A DNA stretch of 64,000 bases from Symsagittifera roscoffensis (lineage: Eukaryota > Xenacoelomorpha > Acoela > Convolutidae). Below the pieces are notes generated by a model, which saw only the letters and a list, made by a program, of their open reading frames with translations, did not search any database and was not told where the DNA came from. A program made the position numbers and the translations under genes. Location of the stretch: positions 54,104,617-54,168,616 of the forward strand of contig NC_087070.1 of assembly GCF_963678635.1 (NCBI RefSeq), written 5' to 3'. Shown one piece after another: positions 27,001 through 36,061 of the stretch (its first letter is position 1; every line of letters starts with the position of its first letter).

Positions 27001-29299
27001 GCCTCTTCTCTGTTCTCTCGGTGACAGTCAACCTCTGCATGGTCTCCATCCATTCACGATCATGCCTATTCACTTCCCTATCCAACAAGTCACGGAGTTT
27101 TCCCATGACGTCCGGCGCCACGTTCACCGTCTTATTCAATAAAGCGATGCTGTTTATACCCAGCCTGGTCAGTTCTTGCTGTACCAAGTTGGATCGGACT
27201 AGCAGGTCCAACGGAACGGGTTCGCCTCTGGCTAAAAGCTTTATCTCCGCGGCCGTCTCCACTGGAAGGTCAGGGTGTCCAGGTATAGGATGTCCTGATT
27301 TGTCTAACCACCTAGTAAGTGGCAGCTTATCGTAGGTTTCTTTGTCCAGAAAGGAAAACCCGTCTTTGATCTCTGATTGGTAAGCCTGCTTCTCCTCGAG
27401 GCGCTCATAAAATTCTGTCTTTTTACTGAGGCTATCTGCGTTCTGGTGCTTGTCACGGGTACGGTGCTCTATGATCATGTGGTATCCATCCAGGCGCACA
27501 ATCCAACGACCAATATAGCTTTGGTCCATCGAATAGGTTTTCAGCCAGGCAAGGGCACGATTATCCACACGTAACTTGAAGGGAGCACTCCCCAAGTAGG
27601 CCCTGTATTTTTCCACGAAAGTGATCACCGCAAACATCTCCGCTTTTGGTGCGCCGTACTTCATTTCAGTATCACTCAGGACTTTACTCCCGTAGGCTAT
27701 CGGACAAAGAACCGTTCTCCCGTTCCACTCCTGCTCCTGGTGAAGTATGCCCGATATCGCAACCACTGATGCATCCGTGTCCAGCACGAACATTCCCTTC
27801 TCTGTTGGCATGCCGAGGACCGGTGCCTCGCAAAGTTCACGCTTGATGTTTTCAAATGAAACTTGTGCCTCATCAGTCCAGGTGAACTTTTTGCCCTTGT
27901 TTCTCATCAGCCTCTGCATGGGGTATATCTTGTCAGCATACCCCTTGATGAACTCTCGATAATAATTTGCGAATCTTAGAAAACTCATCAGCTGTGTATC
28001 TGTTTTAGGTGCCTTCCAGGTCAGCACCGCTTCAACCGCTTCGGGATCTGGTCTCACTCCATGTTTGTCAACCAGGCGGCCCAGATACTTTATGGAATCC
28101 CTGAGGATTTCACACTTAGAGGGTTTGCATTTCAGACCCGCCTGCTTCATGCAAGAAAACACCTCCTCCAACCTCTCTATGTGGTCTTCTAAGGTTGGTG
28201 TTGCAATCACGACATCATCGACATAACACATAATGAGATTCCCGTATTTCTTAGTGACGCTCGTGAGTGCCTGGGCCATCAGTCGCTGGAATGTGGCCGT
28301 CGCGTTGCACAATCCGAATGGCATCCTCTTCCACTGGAACAGTCCCAGCTCACACGCGAAACCTGTTTTCTCTCGATCTTGCTTTCTGAGTGGCACTTGC
28401 CAGAATGCGGAGCCCAAATCCAACGTCGTGAAGAACTTAGCGTCTCCCAGCTTGGATAGGCTCTCATCGATCCGGGGAATCGGGTATGCGTCCTTTATAG
28501 TCACTGCGTTCAGATAACGGAAATCACAACAAAATCTGAGTTGTCCCCCTTTCTTTTTCGCCATGACCACGCCACAAGCCCATGGGGACTTCGACGGCTC
28601 AATCATGTCGTACTCCATTAACATTTCAATTTCCTTCCTACACGCTTCTGACTTGTTTGGGGTCATTCTTCTCGCCCCTTCCCTATGAGGTACCGAGCCC
28701 TCTTCTATCTCAATCTCGTGCTCTACAAAATTGCAACAACCTATATCGGCCTTATGCTTTGAAAAAACGTCTGCGTTCCGATCTAGCACCGCCCTGAGCG
28801 AATCTAGTTCCCTGTCAGATATTTTACCCTTCAGATGTTCTATCTCAGGCAGGACAGGCCTATTCGCTGCTAACTCTGCTTCCGTCGGCCTCTCAGGAAA
28901 GTTGGAACAACTAGACAGCCCATCATCTGTTTCCGACTTCATTGAAAACAATTTCCTAGAAGATTTCAATTCAATTACTCTTTTCATTATACATTCTTGG
29001 TTCGCATGTAATGGACATTTAGTTACATCAAACTTCTTCAAGTTCTCCACACTCAGAAAGTCTGTGTTCAGAGGCAAAGCGTAGCCAAGTTTCTTTCCCC
29101 TCTGTATTGTCACTGTTGTTGCTTCTGTGTTCAATAACACACTCACACACAGTCCGCTCTGAGTGAGTGAGAAGCTTCTTCCTAAAATAGCCGAGCTTTT
29201 ACTGTTTGGATTTGGTACCAGACACACCTGTCTGTCATTGCTGAGTTCATTCAAGTTCCTCATCCTAAACGTCGCTACTACGGCTTGGTTCGGTTTCAA
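24065..29299 (-). CDS. Element 2 pol: reverse transcriptase, RNase H, integrase
   Basis: A 1744-residue frame with no internal stop. RT has LDLGSAFWQ (Asp 294) and YVDD (359-362). RNase H has LDTDAS (Asp 507), Glu 554, RVDN (Asp 579) and NADSLS (Asp 622). A ~500-residue insert (630-1130) of Ser/Asp/Glu-rich sequence with LSGES repeats follows. The integrase zinc finger has His 1150, His 1155, Cys 1185 and Cys 1188, and the core has Asp 1216, Asp 1275 and Glu 1311 (DD35E), so all key residues are intact. A GPF motif is near 1452, then a long acidic C-terminal tail (~1490-1744). The frame starts at a TTG overlapping the gag stop, so it was not initiated independently; element 1 shows gag-protease and pol in one frame. 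It makes the cDNA and inserts it. Confidence 0.92.
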   Translation of the reverse strand: MKPNQAVVATFRMRNLNELSNDRQVCLVPNPNSKSSAILGRSFSLTQSGLCVSVLLNTEATTVTIQRGKKLGYALPLNTDFLSVENLKKFDVTKCPLHANQECIMKRVIELKSSRKLFSMKSETDDGLSSCSNFPERPTEAELAANRPVLPEIEHLKGKISDRELDSLRAVLDRNADVFSKHKADIGCCNFVEHEIEIEEGSVPHREGARRMTPNKSEACRKEIEMLMEYDMIEPSKSPWACGVVMAKKKGGQLRFCCDFRYLNAVTIKDAYPIPRIDESLSKLGDAKFFTTLDLGSAFWQVPLRKQDREKTGFACELGLFQWKRMPFGLCNATATFQRLMAQALTSVTKKYGNLIMCYVDDVVIATPTLEDHIERLEEVFSCMKQAGLKCKPSKCEILRDSIKYLGRLVDKHGVRPDPEAVEAVLTWKAPKTDTQLMSFLRFANYYREFIKGYADKIYPMQRLMRNKGKKFTWTDEAQVSFENIKRELCEAPVLGMPTEKGMFVLDTDASVVAISGILHQEQEWNGRTVLCPIAYGSKVLSDTEMKYGAPKAEMFAVITFVEKYRAYLGSAPFKLRVDNRALAWLKTYSMDQSYIGRWIVRLDGYHMIIEHRTRDKHQNADSLSKKTEFYERLEEKQAYQSEIKDGFSFLDKETYDKLPLTRWLDKSGHPIPGHPDLPVETAAEIKLLARGEPVPLDLLVRSNLVQQELTRLGINSIALLNKTVNVAPDVMGKLRDLLDREVNRHDREWMETMQRLTVTERTEKRPVSIRSRGVERYCRSIVNQLVTSMPKEVLLRTSFTEYGTSNQNQATEEVRIRSKSSFTRRVHFTDAKEEYEPSPDRSSMDETMSGESDTFEPVKDVSSDESDTFEPVQDDLSGERLTRPPRGRILSGESGSKRPMDRVLSRESRNISDNLEYDVEESVDSSGDSRPQSWDNTSETASNSDMSEIAIHSLLVDWKQRGLDRETHQDPDRDRYTSDEEGTVVDNAADELELIAVSKRPTRLLPHGTVVRTNLEPSVQEATPLKKIWCVKLMDDAHAPEMMSGQMNVVKTYLKARYRLSDLLRAQRNDRMTSSLKIWIENGAPDKGDLEEDSYKILKQFYLKRNDLLYLNKDGIVACKRKEEDKVLYKYNSIVLPQLYQTELLFRSHDQMGHQGVDKVYNRIQKRFEWPGLKKACEKWIAACLSCQQAKDPRKLRFPLQSIESSGFNEVVQIDHQKICMTATGYNQVLVMIDHFTKYAEAAPCMTASAEETCDHLINVWIARHGCPITFQSDNGKAFVGDLTKELMKRSQVAQAHSTTYHPQTNGLVERQNRTLVSMLRVYCSRYMDDWDKHLPQVMGAYNSTEHSTTGISPHMMLTGHEKALPLTFFYPEYEGKRTAPQTYVRDVIRRQQALNDLCRRNTQQAQIRQKRRFDKRTADAKAYSVGDYVWVFQEVVPPKGTKKLLKKWRGPFQITEVHQGGRFYRLSTGRAAHYENIKPHNASSEDWCIPADMQEGDYLIVDPACEVNERGTRDKNDGNEVVDDCDLPLDLELTERVEVDDETLPYAEEDWDCPEQTEIDKGIQPDFPLTMETRQSKRGKNQKKYNPYGEDFVVDRIVVSDVIDSLVGLDEVAMLEEIDLVNDMDQDWIDDRSEPEVEFEPEAEQTHEQELTNLRVLEWLHDLPTDPKETILTIQDVDRDGVKYFSHDNTESNWVAPDGPLRVPQSNLGLLDFGRSTGTSMYIFVRGVGVGLTHTENLIIKN

Positions 29300-32200
29300 T
29301 CTAACTTTTCGATCCAGAAAATCGGCACCTTGGCCTGATTAATTAAGATCTTATTAAGGGGTCTTTTCTCATACTTTCTTTCAGGATCCTTGATCCTAAT
29401 CAATCCGTCATTGAGATCAATCGTGACGTCAAAGTTGCGAACGAAATCCCTTCCTAGGATGAACTGGTCGGATTCATCCAAATTCTCTACTACTAGGAAG
29501 CTCATCCAAAGATGTCTTCCTCCGAGCTGCAGTGAGATGATCGGGGTTCGTCCGGCGACATAGATCGCTCCCTGATTGGCAGCTGCCAACCTGATGTTTG
29601 TCGGTATGAGATCCGATCTTTCGAAACCCATGTCGGTCCAAGTTTTGACTGGCATGACACTAACCACTGCTCCCGTGACTAGCAGCCCCTTTACTGAAAG
29701 TTGTCTGCCTTGCACGTCCAGAACGTGTGCGGCCAGATCGGCCTCGCAACCAATATGCACCGCATCTTGTTCGAGCATCGCGTTGTGTCCGATTCGTCTG
29801 ACCTTCAGCTCCTCTTGACCAATGTATATCCGGCCAACCTGATCGTTCGCATCAGTTATGTGAGCTTTCGTGTAGATATTGATGCCATCCACATTCATCA
29901 GAATCGGGTAAGGGCCATAGACATCGATATAATGTCCGTCCACTTTCATCAGCCTCGGACCTCCCGTTGTGAGCAGCGCTCGCACTGCCCTGGAGTCCAG
30001 TTTGGGATCCTTCTCCTTCAGGTAGTCGGCATAGATGTCCAGGTGGATTAGTGTAATCTCGGATGGTTCACTCAAGTTCTTGACCACCTGGTGCCCTGCG
30101 ACTGAGATGATGGACATTATTTTGGTCCCCGCCTTCGTCATGCCGAAAGTCTTGCCAGATATAACGTTCAGTTTTAGTCCCTGTTTCTTGGGCTCCTCTT
30201 TGTCTTCTACTTTTGTCGCTTTACCGAGGACATTAAGACTCTCCCGAAGATCTGTGCTTTCCAGCTCCGACCTTACCCATTGCTCCACTTCTTTCGTGGC
30301 AAGGTCCTGTTTGACATTCTGCAGCGCTGTCCTTGTCGCCAGGCCGTAATCCACCTTGAGTGGACTAGACGACTCTGCTTCGAGGTTCGAGGCTACCACC
30401 TCGTCAGGCCATGTCTTAACCTTTTTGGTCGCAAAGGTGCTCGGTGTCGTTTCCTTTCTCCGAGATTCAGCCTCGTTCATCAGACGTGCTCGACTGGCCT
30501 TGACACCCGAAAGCGCCTCTTCGTGGCGGGGATGTTTCGCGTCCGCTACTGCGTCCCAAAATTGAGTACAATCCGACTTGAAGTGTCCCTCCAAATTACA
30601 GAAGAAACACCTCGGACCATATTTCATGATGAGCCCCTTGACGTACTCCTCATGATCCTCGTCGGTCGCATCGGCGTCCTCAAGAAAGTGGCCTATGGCC
30701 TTCATGTTCTGTTTGTATGCAGAACACGCAGAAACGTGATGGTCCATCGAACCACAATTCGCGCACGACCTCCTCTTGTCCATGTCATCGCGAGGTTTGT
30801 ACCAACTGGAATTCGCACCAGTGTTTGTCCCGCTATAGTTACCATAATTGCTGTAACGGTTTTGCGCCCTCGGTTTTATGAGTAAATACTCGCGTGACTT
30901 CATACGCAAGTCGTCAGGCGTGGGTACCTGGTCAAGCGACAGGGTGAAGTGAGTGGCCAACATCGTCTTCAACTCCTCACTCCTTACTCCATCCATGAAC
31001 TTCGAAGCAATCGCCAAGTTTCGCTCGGATATTTTCTCATCCGGGTTGCTTCTCCTCCTGAGCAATTCAAGGTCGCCCAAGAATTTATCTATTGATTCTT
31101 CATCTCTCTGACGCCTCTTCTCGAACTTCACCATAGCCTGGTGCCCTTGTACTCCAGAGCCGAAACGATTCAGCAGGATGTCGAATATCTTGCGAGCGCT
31201 GTCTCTCTCATTGGCTCTTTTCGCCATTACACAATTTAATGCAGTACCCTCCAGGTTGCTCGTCAGCGCGCTGCACTCTTGTTTCTTGGAGAGATTCTCT
31301 TCCTCAAAGTGTAACTTCATCACCTCTATCCAAGTATCAATGCAGCCGTCTGACTCGTCTTTATATGACTTCGGCTTTTTCAGTGTTCTTCTTGACCTCT
31401 CTCTTCTCTCGGTTGACTTCGAGAGCTTGGTGATGAATGTTTCAAGAGATCTGTTCAGAGGCTCAAACATCGAGGCATACATCGTTGTGTCTTGCGAGAC
31501 TGTAGTCAGATCTGGTACTGAACTGACTTGTGGCACGGTTGGCAATCTTGTCTCCGGGGTGGCATCTGCCTCCGGCGGTACTGGATTCGTCCAGCCAGGC
31601 CTCTGCGGGGCTGCCCTTGGCCGCTCCTTGTTTCTATGTTCGTAGTTCGTTCTCGAGCCTTGCTGGGCTCTGGCACTGTTGCCCGTACCATCTCCAACAT
31701 TCGCATGGCTTGAGCGCTCCCTTGAGTTGGAATGCTCCTGCCAACTACTCCCATTCAGGATCGCGTCAAGCTTCCGCATCATCAAGTCAGATTTGGCGTC
31801 TAACCTCTTCTCCAGGCCAGTCATCGTTTGGGCGTAGGTATTATCATGATAATTCAATAATCGCTCGATCTCTCTTGTCATCCTTGCCTCTCTTTCCTCT
31901 GACTCTTTGTTTGCCTGTGCCAGGCTCTCAGCCAGGCATTGATCGGTGTTATGAATCAATTGAGCCTGATCAAACCTCGCCTGCGACTTCACGTGCGTTA
32001 GCTCGTCTTTCAAACTCTCTCGACCATGGTGAGCTCTCTCGTCAACTTGATCTATCTTCTTAGTCATATCCCGCCTCAATTCATCCAGGCCATTCATCAC
32101 ACCAGCGAACATATCACTTATGTCACCAGCTGCCCCCAGTGGCGGGGTTAGCCCCAGAGAAGACGAGGTCAGCTGCGGCTGTAGCCTAGTACTCGATGAC

Positions 32201-32985
32201 GCACCGCCCTTTTGCTTGTGCATTGACGCCATTAGTCTGTCAAATGTTGATGATGCTCCCATCGTTATCCCATCTGACATAGGCCTGGTCGGCGAGGCAG
32301 AAGACGCCTCCCTGCTCATGTCGTTCCTTGGGCACGGTGTGAAGTTCACATCCGGATGGGTTATTTCCGGTTGGCCGTAACTAGAGGATAGACCTCCGGC
32401 TTGTAGCGACGTCACGCGCCCATCGTACAAAGACTTCCAACTTTTCTTTGCCTTCGAGAACGTCTGCTCTTCACCCGGACTCATACTCGACATCATCGCG
32501 TTGTTGCTCTGTTTGGCCAAAGATGAGTGTGCACTTGTCGGATGTGAATGTTCCTTTCTCCATTTATAGCTCTTAGTGTCTGATTTGGACATTCCCCTGT
32601 ACAACACTTCCTCCCGAGGTTCGACCTCGGGACGCTCCGAGGTCTCCTCTGTCCTCTCGGCTTCCTCCCGTTCGAGGACCTCATCTGGCTCAAAGTCGGG
32701 TCGAATGAGCGTTCGCTCCCCTTCGTCAAAGGGATCCACCAGCGTTTCGCTCGCAGGCTCGGCCTCGGCGCTCCGCCTTTGATTGCCATCGAGGTTTTTC
32801 TCGCTCCTTAGTTTCATTTCGCTCACTGAAAGATCAGGTTGACCTTTAGTCGATTCGTCTTCAGCAAACGCGTCGGAAGCGCTGCTAAACGAGGTTTGGC
32901 TACGCCTAGTTCTAAACTTCCGCGTGCTTCCCTTGCTTAGCCTGGGAATTTTAGTAGTCGATCCTAGCGAGTCCCTGCGCTGCAT
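29296..32985 (-). CDS. Element 2 gag-protease polyprotein (protease catalytic Asp lost)
   Basis: The start is the ATG at 32985 (MQRRDSLGST), conserved in element 1; 1229 codons. N-terminal ~290 residues are charged and Ser-rich; ~295-410 is likely coiled coil; ~475-520 is a Pro/Thr linker; the gag core lies at ~540-705 (DGCIDTWIEVMKLHF, NRFGSGVQGHQAM). Two CX2CX4HX4C zinc knuckles sit at ~741-754 (CANCGSMDHH) and 793-806 (CFFCNLEGHF). The retropepsin is at ~1095-1190: the catalytic triplet reads VTG (residue 1103) where element 1 has DTG, and the second block FILGRDF is present. The frame ends 4 nt inside pol because of a 1-nt deletion compared with element 1. It forms the particle shell, but maturation would need a protease in trans. 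Confidence 0.92.
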   Translation of the reverse strand: MQRRDSLGSTTKIPRLSKGSTRKFRTRRSQTSFSSASDAFAEDESTKGQPDLSVSEMKLRSEKNLDGNQRRSAEAEPASETLVDPFDEGERTLIRPDFEPDEVLEREEAERTEETSERPEVEPREEVLYRGMSKSDTKSYKWRKEHSHPTSAHSSLAKQSNNAMMSSMSPGEEQTFSKAKKSWKSLYDGRVTSLQAGGLSSSYGQPEITHPDVNFTPCPRNDMSREASSASPTRPMSDGITMGASSTFDRLMASMHKQKGGASSSTRLQPQLTSSSLGLTPPLGAAGDISDMFAGVMNGLDELRRDMTKKIDQVDERAHHGRESLKDELTHVKSQARFDQAQLIHNTDQCLAESLAQANKESEEREARMTREIERLLNYHDNTYAQTMTGLEKRLDAKSDLMMRKLDAILNGSSWQEHSNSRERSSHANVGDGTGNSARAQQGSRTNYEHRNKERPRAAPQRPGWTNPVPPEADATPETRLPTVPQVSSVPDLTTVSQDTTMYASMFEPLNRSLETFITKLSKSTERRERSRRTLKKPKSYKDESDGCIDTWIEVMKLHFEEENLSKKQECSALTSNLEGTALNCVMAKRANERDSARKIFDILLNRFGSGVQGHQAMVKFEKRRQRDEESIDKFLGDLELLRRRSNPDEKISERNLAIASKFMDGVRSEELKTMLATHFTLSLDQVPTPDDLRMKSREYLLIKPRAQNRYSNYGNYSGTNTGANSSWYKPRDDMDKRRSCANCGSMDHHVSACSAYKQNMKAIGHFLEDADATDEDHEEYVKGLIMKYGPRCFFCNLEGHFKSDCTQFWDAVADAKHPRHEEALSGVKASRARLMNEAESRRKETTPSTFATKKVKTWPDEVVASNLEAESSSPLKVDYGLATRTALQNVKQDLATKEVEQWVRSELESTDLRESLNVLGKATKVEDKEEPKKQGLKLNVISGKTFGMTKAGTKIMSIISVAGHQVVKNLSEPSEITLIHLDIYADYLKEKDPKLDSRAVRALLTTGGPRLMKVDGHYIDVYGPYPILMNVDGINIYTKAHITDANDQVGRIYIGQEELKVRRIGHNAMLEQDAVHIGCEADLAAHVLDVQGRQLSVKGLLVTGAVVSVMPVKTWTDMGFERSDLIPTNIRLAAANQGAIYVAGRTPIISLQLGGRHLWMSFLVVENLDESDQFILGRDFVRNFDVTIDLNDGLIRIKDPERKYEKRPLNKILINQAKVPIFWIEKLD

Positions 32986-35900
32986 AGTTTTTAACAAAAT
33001 GAAAGTATTCGTAATTTGATGGCAATGCAAACGTACCACAAACAAGATTTAGTTAAATCACTTAACGCTGCCTACTCGATTCCGTCAGTATCAAAATGTC
33101 TCTTAGATCTCTCACGGCTAAATCAGTGGCTCAGCTAAGGTTACACACAGGGTCTACCCAGTATTGATATAATGCTAACTCAACCCGGTTGTATAGTATA
33201 ACAGTATCACTAAGTTTCCACAAGATATAATCGACACACAAAACACAATCGATAATCAGATAAGAATATCCTACAGGTGACAGCGACCTTTTGTCAGTAT
33301 CAATTTATCGCCACACAATTTATCAAGTCACTGCTTTGGTAAAATTAAACAATCTTTGATAAAAAGCAGTAATGATTCAGAAATAGATTAATAAAACTTA
33401 GTCTTAAAGAAAAAGACTTCCCCCAATCGGAACGATCCGAAAGAACGAAGCCCAGGACACAGTCTTCTCAAGTGGGTGTGTGTCTGCCTAATACACCCAC
33501 CGAGGTCTTCTTTTAGGTGTCCTGCGATTGCCCGAGCTGTCCTACTAAGTATCTCAAGGCAACCTCTGATCGAAAATTCTTCAAAAGTCTATGAAAAAGC
33601 TCCCCCACACCCGGAACGCTCCAAGTGCACGAGAGCAGGGAACAACTTTTCTTCTCAAGTGAGTGTGTATTTGCCTAATACACTCACCGATGTCTTCTTT
33701 TATTTGTTCCCGGATTGCCCGAACTTTCCTATTAAGTAGCTCAAGGCAACCACACAACCTAAATCACAATCAAAAAAAAATTCTTTGTTCGGGTACTTCT
33801 GATACACCCAATGTAGAATCCAAAGTTGATCACGAATTTCCGGGTCAGAATGGGTTCTTATGATCCTGATAAGCACGCCTAATATCCTAATATGATCTTA
33901 ATTAAATGGATATTTTCCGTTTCCCAAATTGCCACAGAAAGTTTACTCAAGTCTCTAACAAGGAAGATCGTTAGAAGGTTTAAGACACTCCGGAGGGTTA
34001 CCTCGGAGGGTGCCTTGATCACCCAAGTTACCTCGGAGGGTCCCCCTAAATTTACTAAGGAGGGTCAATAAGATGCTTAATATGCTCCGGAGGGTTACTT
34101 CGGAGGGTACCTCCAAAATTTTCAAATTTTTCGATCTCGCTTAGAAGGTTCTCCCCCTCGCTTCAAAAAGCGTCAAAACAAGCTAGGAGCTCTAAGGGGA
34201 GCTGTTTTAACTTCTTAGGGTGATCTCGTGGAAATTTTCCACTAAGGAGGGTTGCTAAAGGGTTTAGCTGACTCCGGAGGGTCACTTCGGAGGGTTCCCC
34301 CAAAATCAAGAAAAAGGGTTATATCACCGCAGTAAAGCCTCTGAAAGCGGTCTACCTGACTTAAAACTAGGTTGGCTGACACGGTCAACCTTCCCAGTTG
34401 AATAAAAAGATAATTTGATAAAATTTTCTGCCGCTCGGAGGGTTGCCCGTGATTTGGACCCTCCGAACCAACAAATTCTAGAAAAATTTTCTTTTCCGAA
34501 ATAATCAACCCAAAATTGGTTGCGATTCGGAAAAGTGATCAAAAACGTCGACTTATGGTACCAAAATTATCCCGATCGGATAACTAGTCTTTGAGAAATC
34601 GCCAAAAACGCGTTCGTCAAAATGGCCTTTTTCACCACCTGTATAGGATCTGAAAGACTTTTTTCGCAATTCCGGTCGAAAGTGCCTAAAAATACTTGAA
34701 ATGAGCGTAGTATCCCTGTACGGCACTGGAATAATGCAAAAAACCGGACCAAAATTGGTTTAGAAACAAAAATTTGGCCAAAAACTATCAAATTTGGACC
34801 CTCCGATTCCTTCCTTTTCCAAACCTTAAGTCGTTAGCTCTATCCACGGAGCTACTCGGAGGGTTACCCAAAAATTTCTCTAGTAACCGAGCACGTTATG
34901 CTAGCACGCTCCTAACGCAAAAAATTTTATTGCTCTAACTCTAAAAACTCAAAAACTCGATCCCCAAAACAGATTGACAAAATTCAAAAAATTATCGAAA
35001 TTTTGACCGAAAAATTTTGGTTTTTTCCAACTTCTACTGAGTCTTTTCTCACGCGGTTTCTTTAGTTAGGGGGATCGAACTACGTAGCTACTCCCTATAT
35101 AAAAGCTTTTTGTTGTTCGGAAAAGCTCGGATATCCAAAAATTTGGGGGTCTACAGTTTGATCGAAAATCGATGATTTTCGACAAAATTGGGTGTTTTTT
35201 GGATCTAATTGAGGAGATAAGTAATATATAATAAGGATAATAATATATTAATAGTCGTTAATGAATAGTATTATACCCTCCTTTGCACCAAAATATCCGA
35301 ATTAAGACCCTTAACTCGGAAATTTGTAATCGATGGAGGGTACAATCGGACCGCGCCAATCGTGCCCCCCACCACTTAAGTTTTAATGAAATAGTACCCG
35401 AACAATACTAAAATTGCTTCAACGATACCCAACAGTCGTTGCGGATGTTGTCCTTGATGTCCCTAATGAGTGTGGAACACGCTGATCAGCTTGCCACTCT
35501 ACCCTCCGGCCACCGGCAAAATCACCATTAACGTGCTTAAACACTCAAATTACACTCGAGGGAGGGTATCCAACCCTTCACCAAAACACACAATCTTTCT
35601 ATCAGAAACGATATAAATCAATCTGAAACAACAACAAATAGGAAGGTCAGATCACATCTCGTCCGGAAATAACATATAAACTGTCACTTTATGTTTTTTA
35701 CTGTTTTTGGTACTTTTTGTTTTTAAATAAATTTATTTTTGGCTTTTTCTTGGTTATACACTATTTTTGTTTGGTTTTACGCTTTCTCTTTAATTGTTTT
35801 TGGTCCCGGGACCTCGGGACAAGCGGGTTCATGACTTCCCACCTAACCCTCCGGCCCCCGGAATTTTCGGTGTTAACTGAGTTAAAAAGCTAAATTGTAC

Positions 35901-36061
35901 TAGACGGAGGGTACGCACCTTCCCCCTAGTACAACAACGGTCATTAAGGCCTCTAACTCGGGCATACGCCCGGAGCGGAGGGTACGTCGCTGAAACGCTT
36001 GCTGATCATGATGGTTTCATGCCTTTAACAGGCCCACCCAGGAGCGCCATAAAAACGTCTA
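32986..36061 (-). other. Element 2 5' leader (non-coding)
   Basis: 3.1 kb with no credible ORF, aligning end to end with the element 1 leader. It holds a direct repeat (about 33455-33570 and 33635-33755, shared core GATTGCCCGA and TCAAGGCAACC), and many copies of CGGAGGGT between 33980 and 34450 with further ones near 34800, 35340-35560 and 35850-35995. A second stretch conserved with element 1 covers 34470-35100. Confidence 0.7.
36032..36049 (-). promoter_or_regulatory. Element 2 primer binding site
   Basis: Sense TGGCGCTCCTGGGTGGGC, 12 nt inside the 5' LTR end (TGTTACA, then TAGACGTTTTTA). Identical to the element 1 site, and its first 14 nt are shared with element 3 at 60189. Confidence 0.7.

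Noticed and set aside
24292-32782. Numerous ORFs in other frames across gag and pol of element 2, some over 150 codons
   Set aside because: They overlap well-supported RT, integrase and gag domains and show no recognisable motifs.
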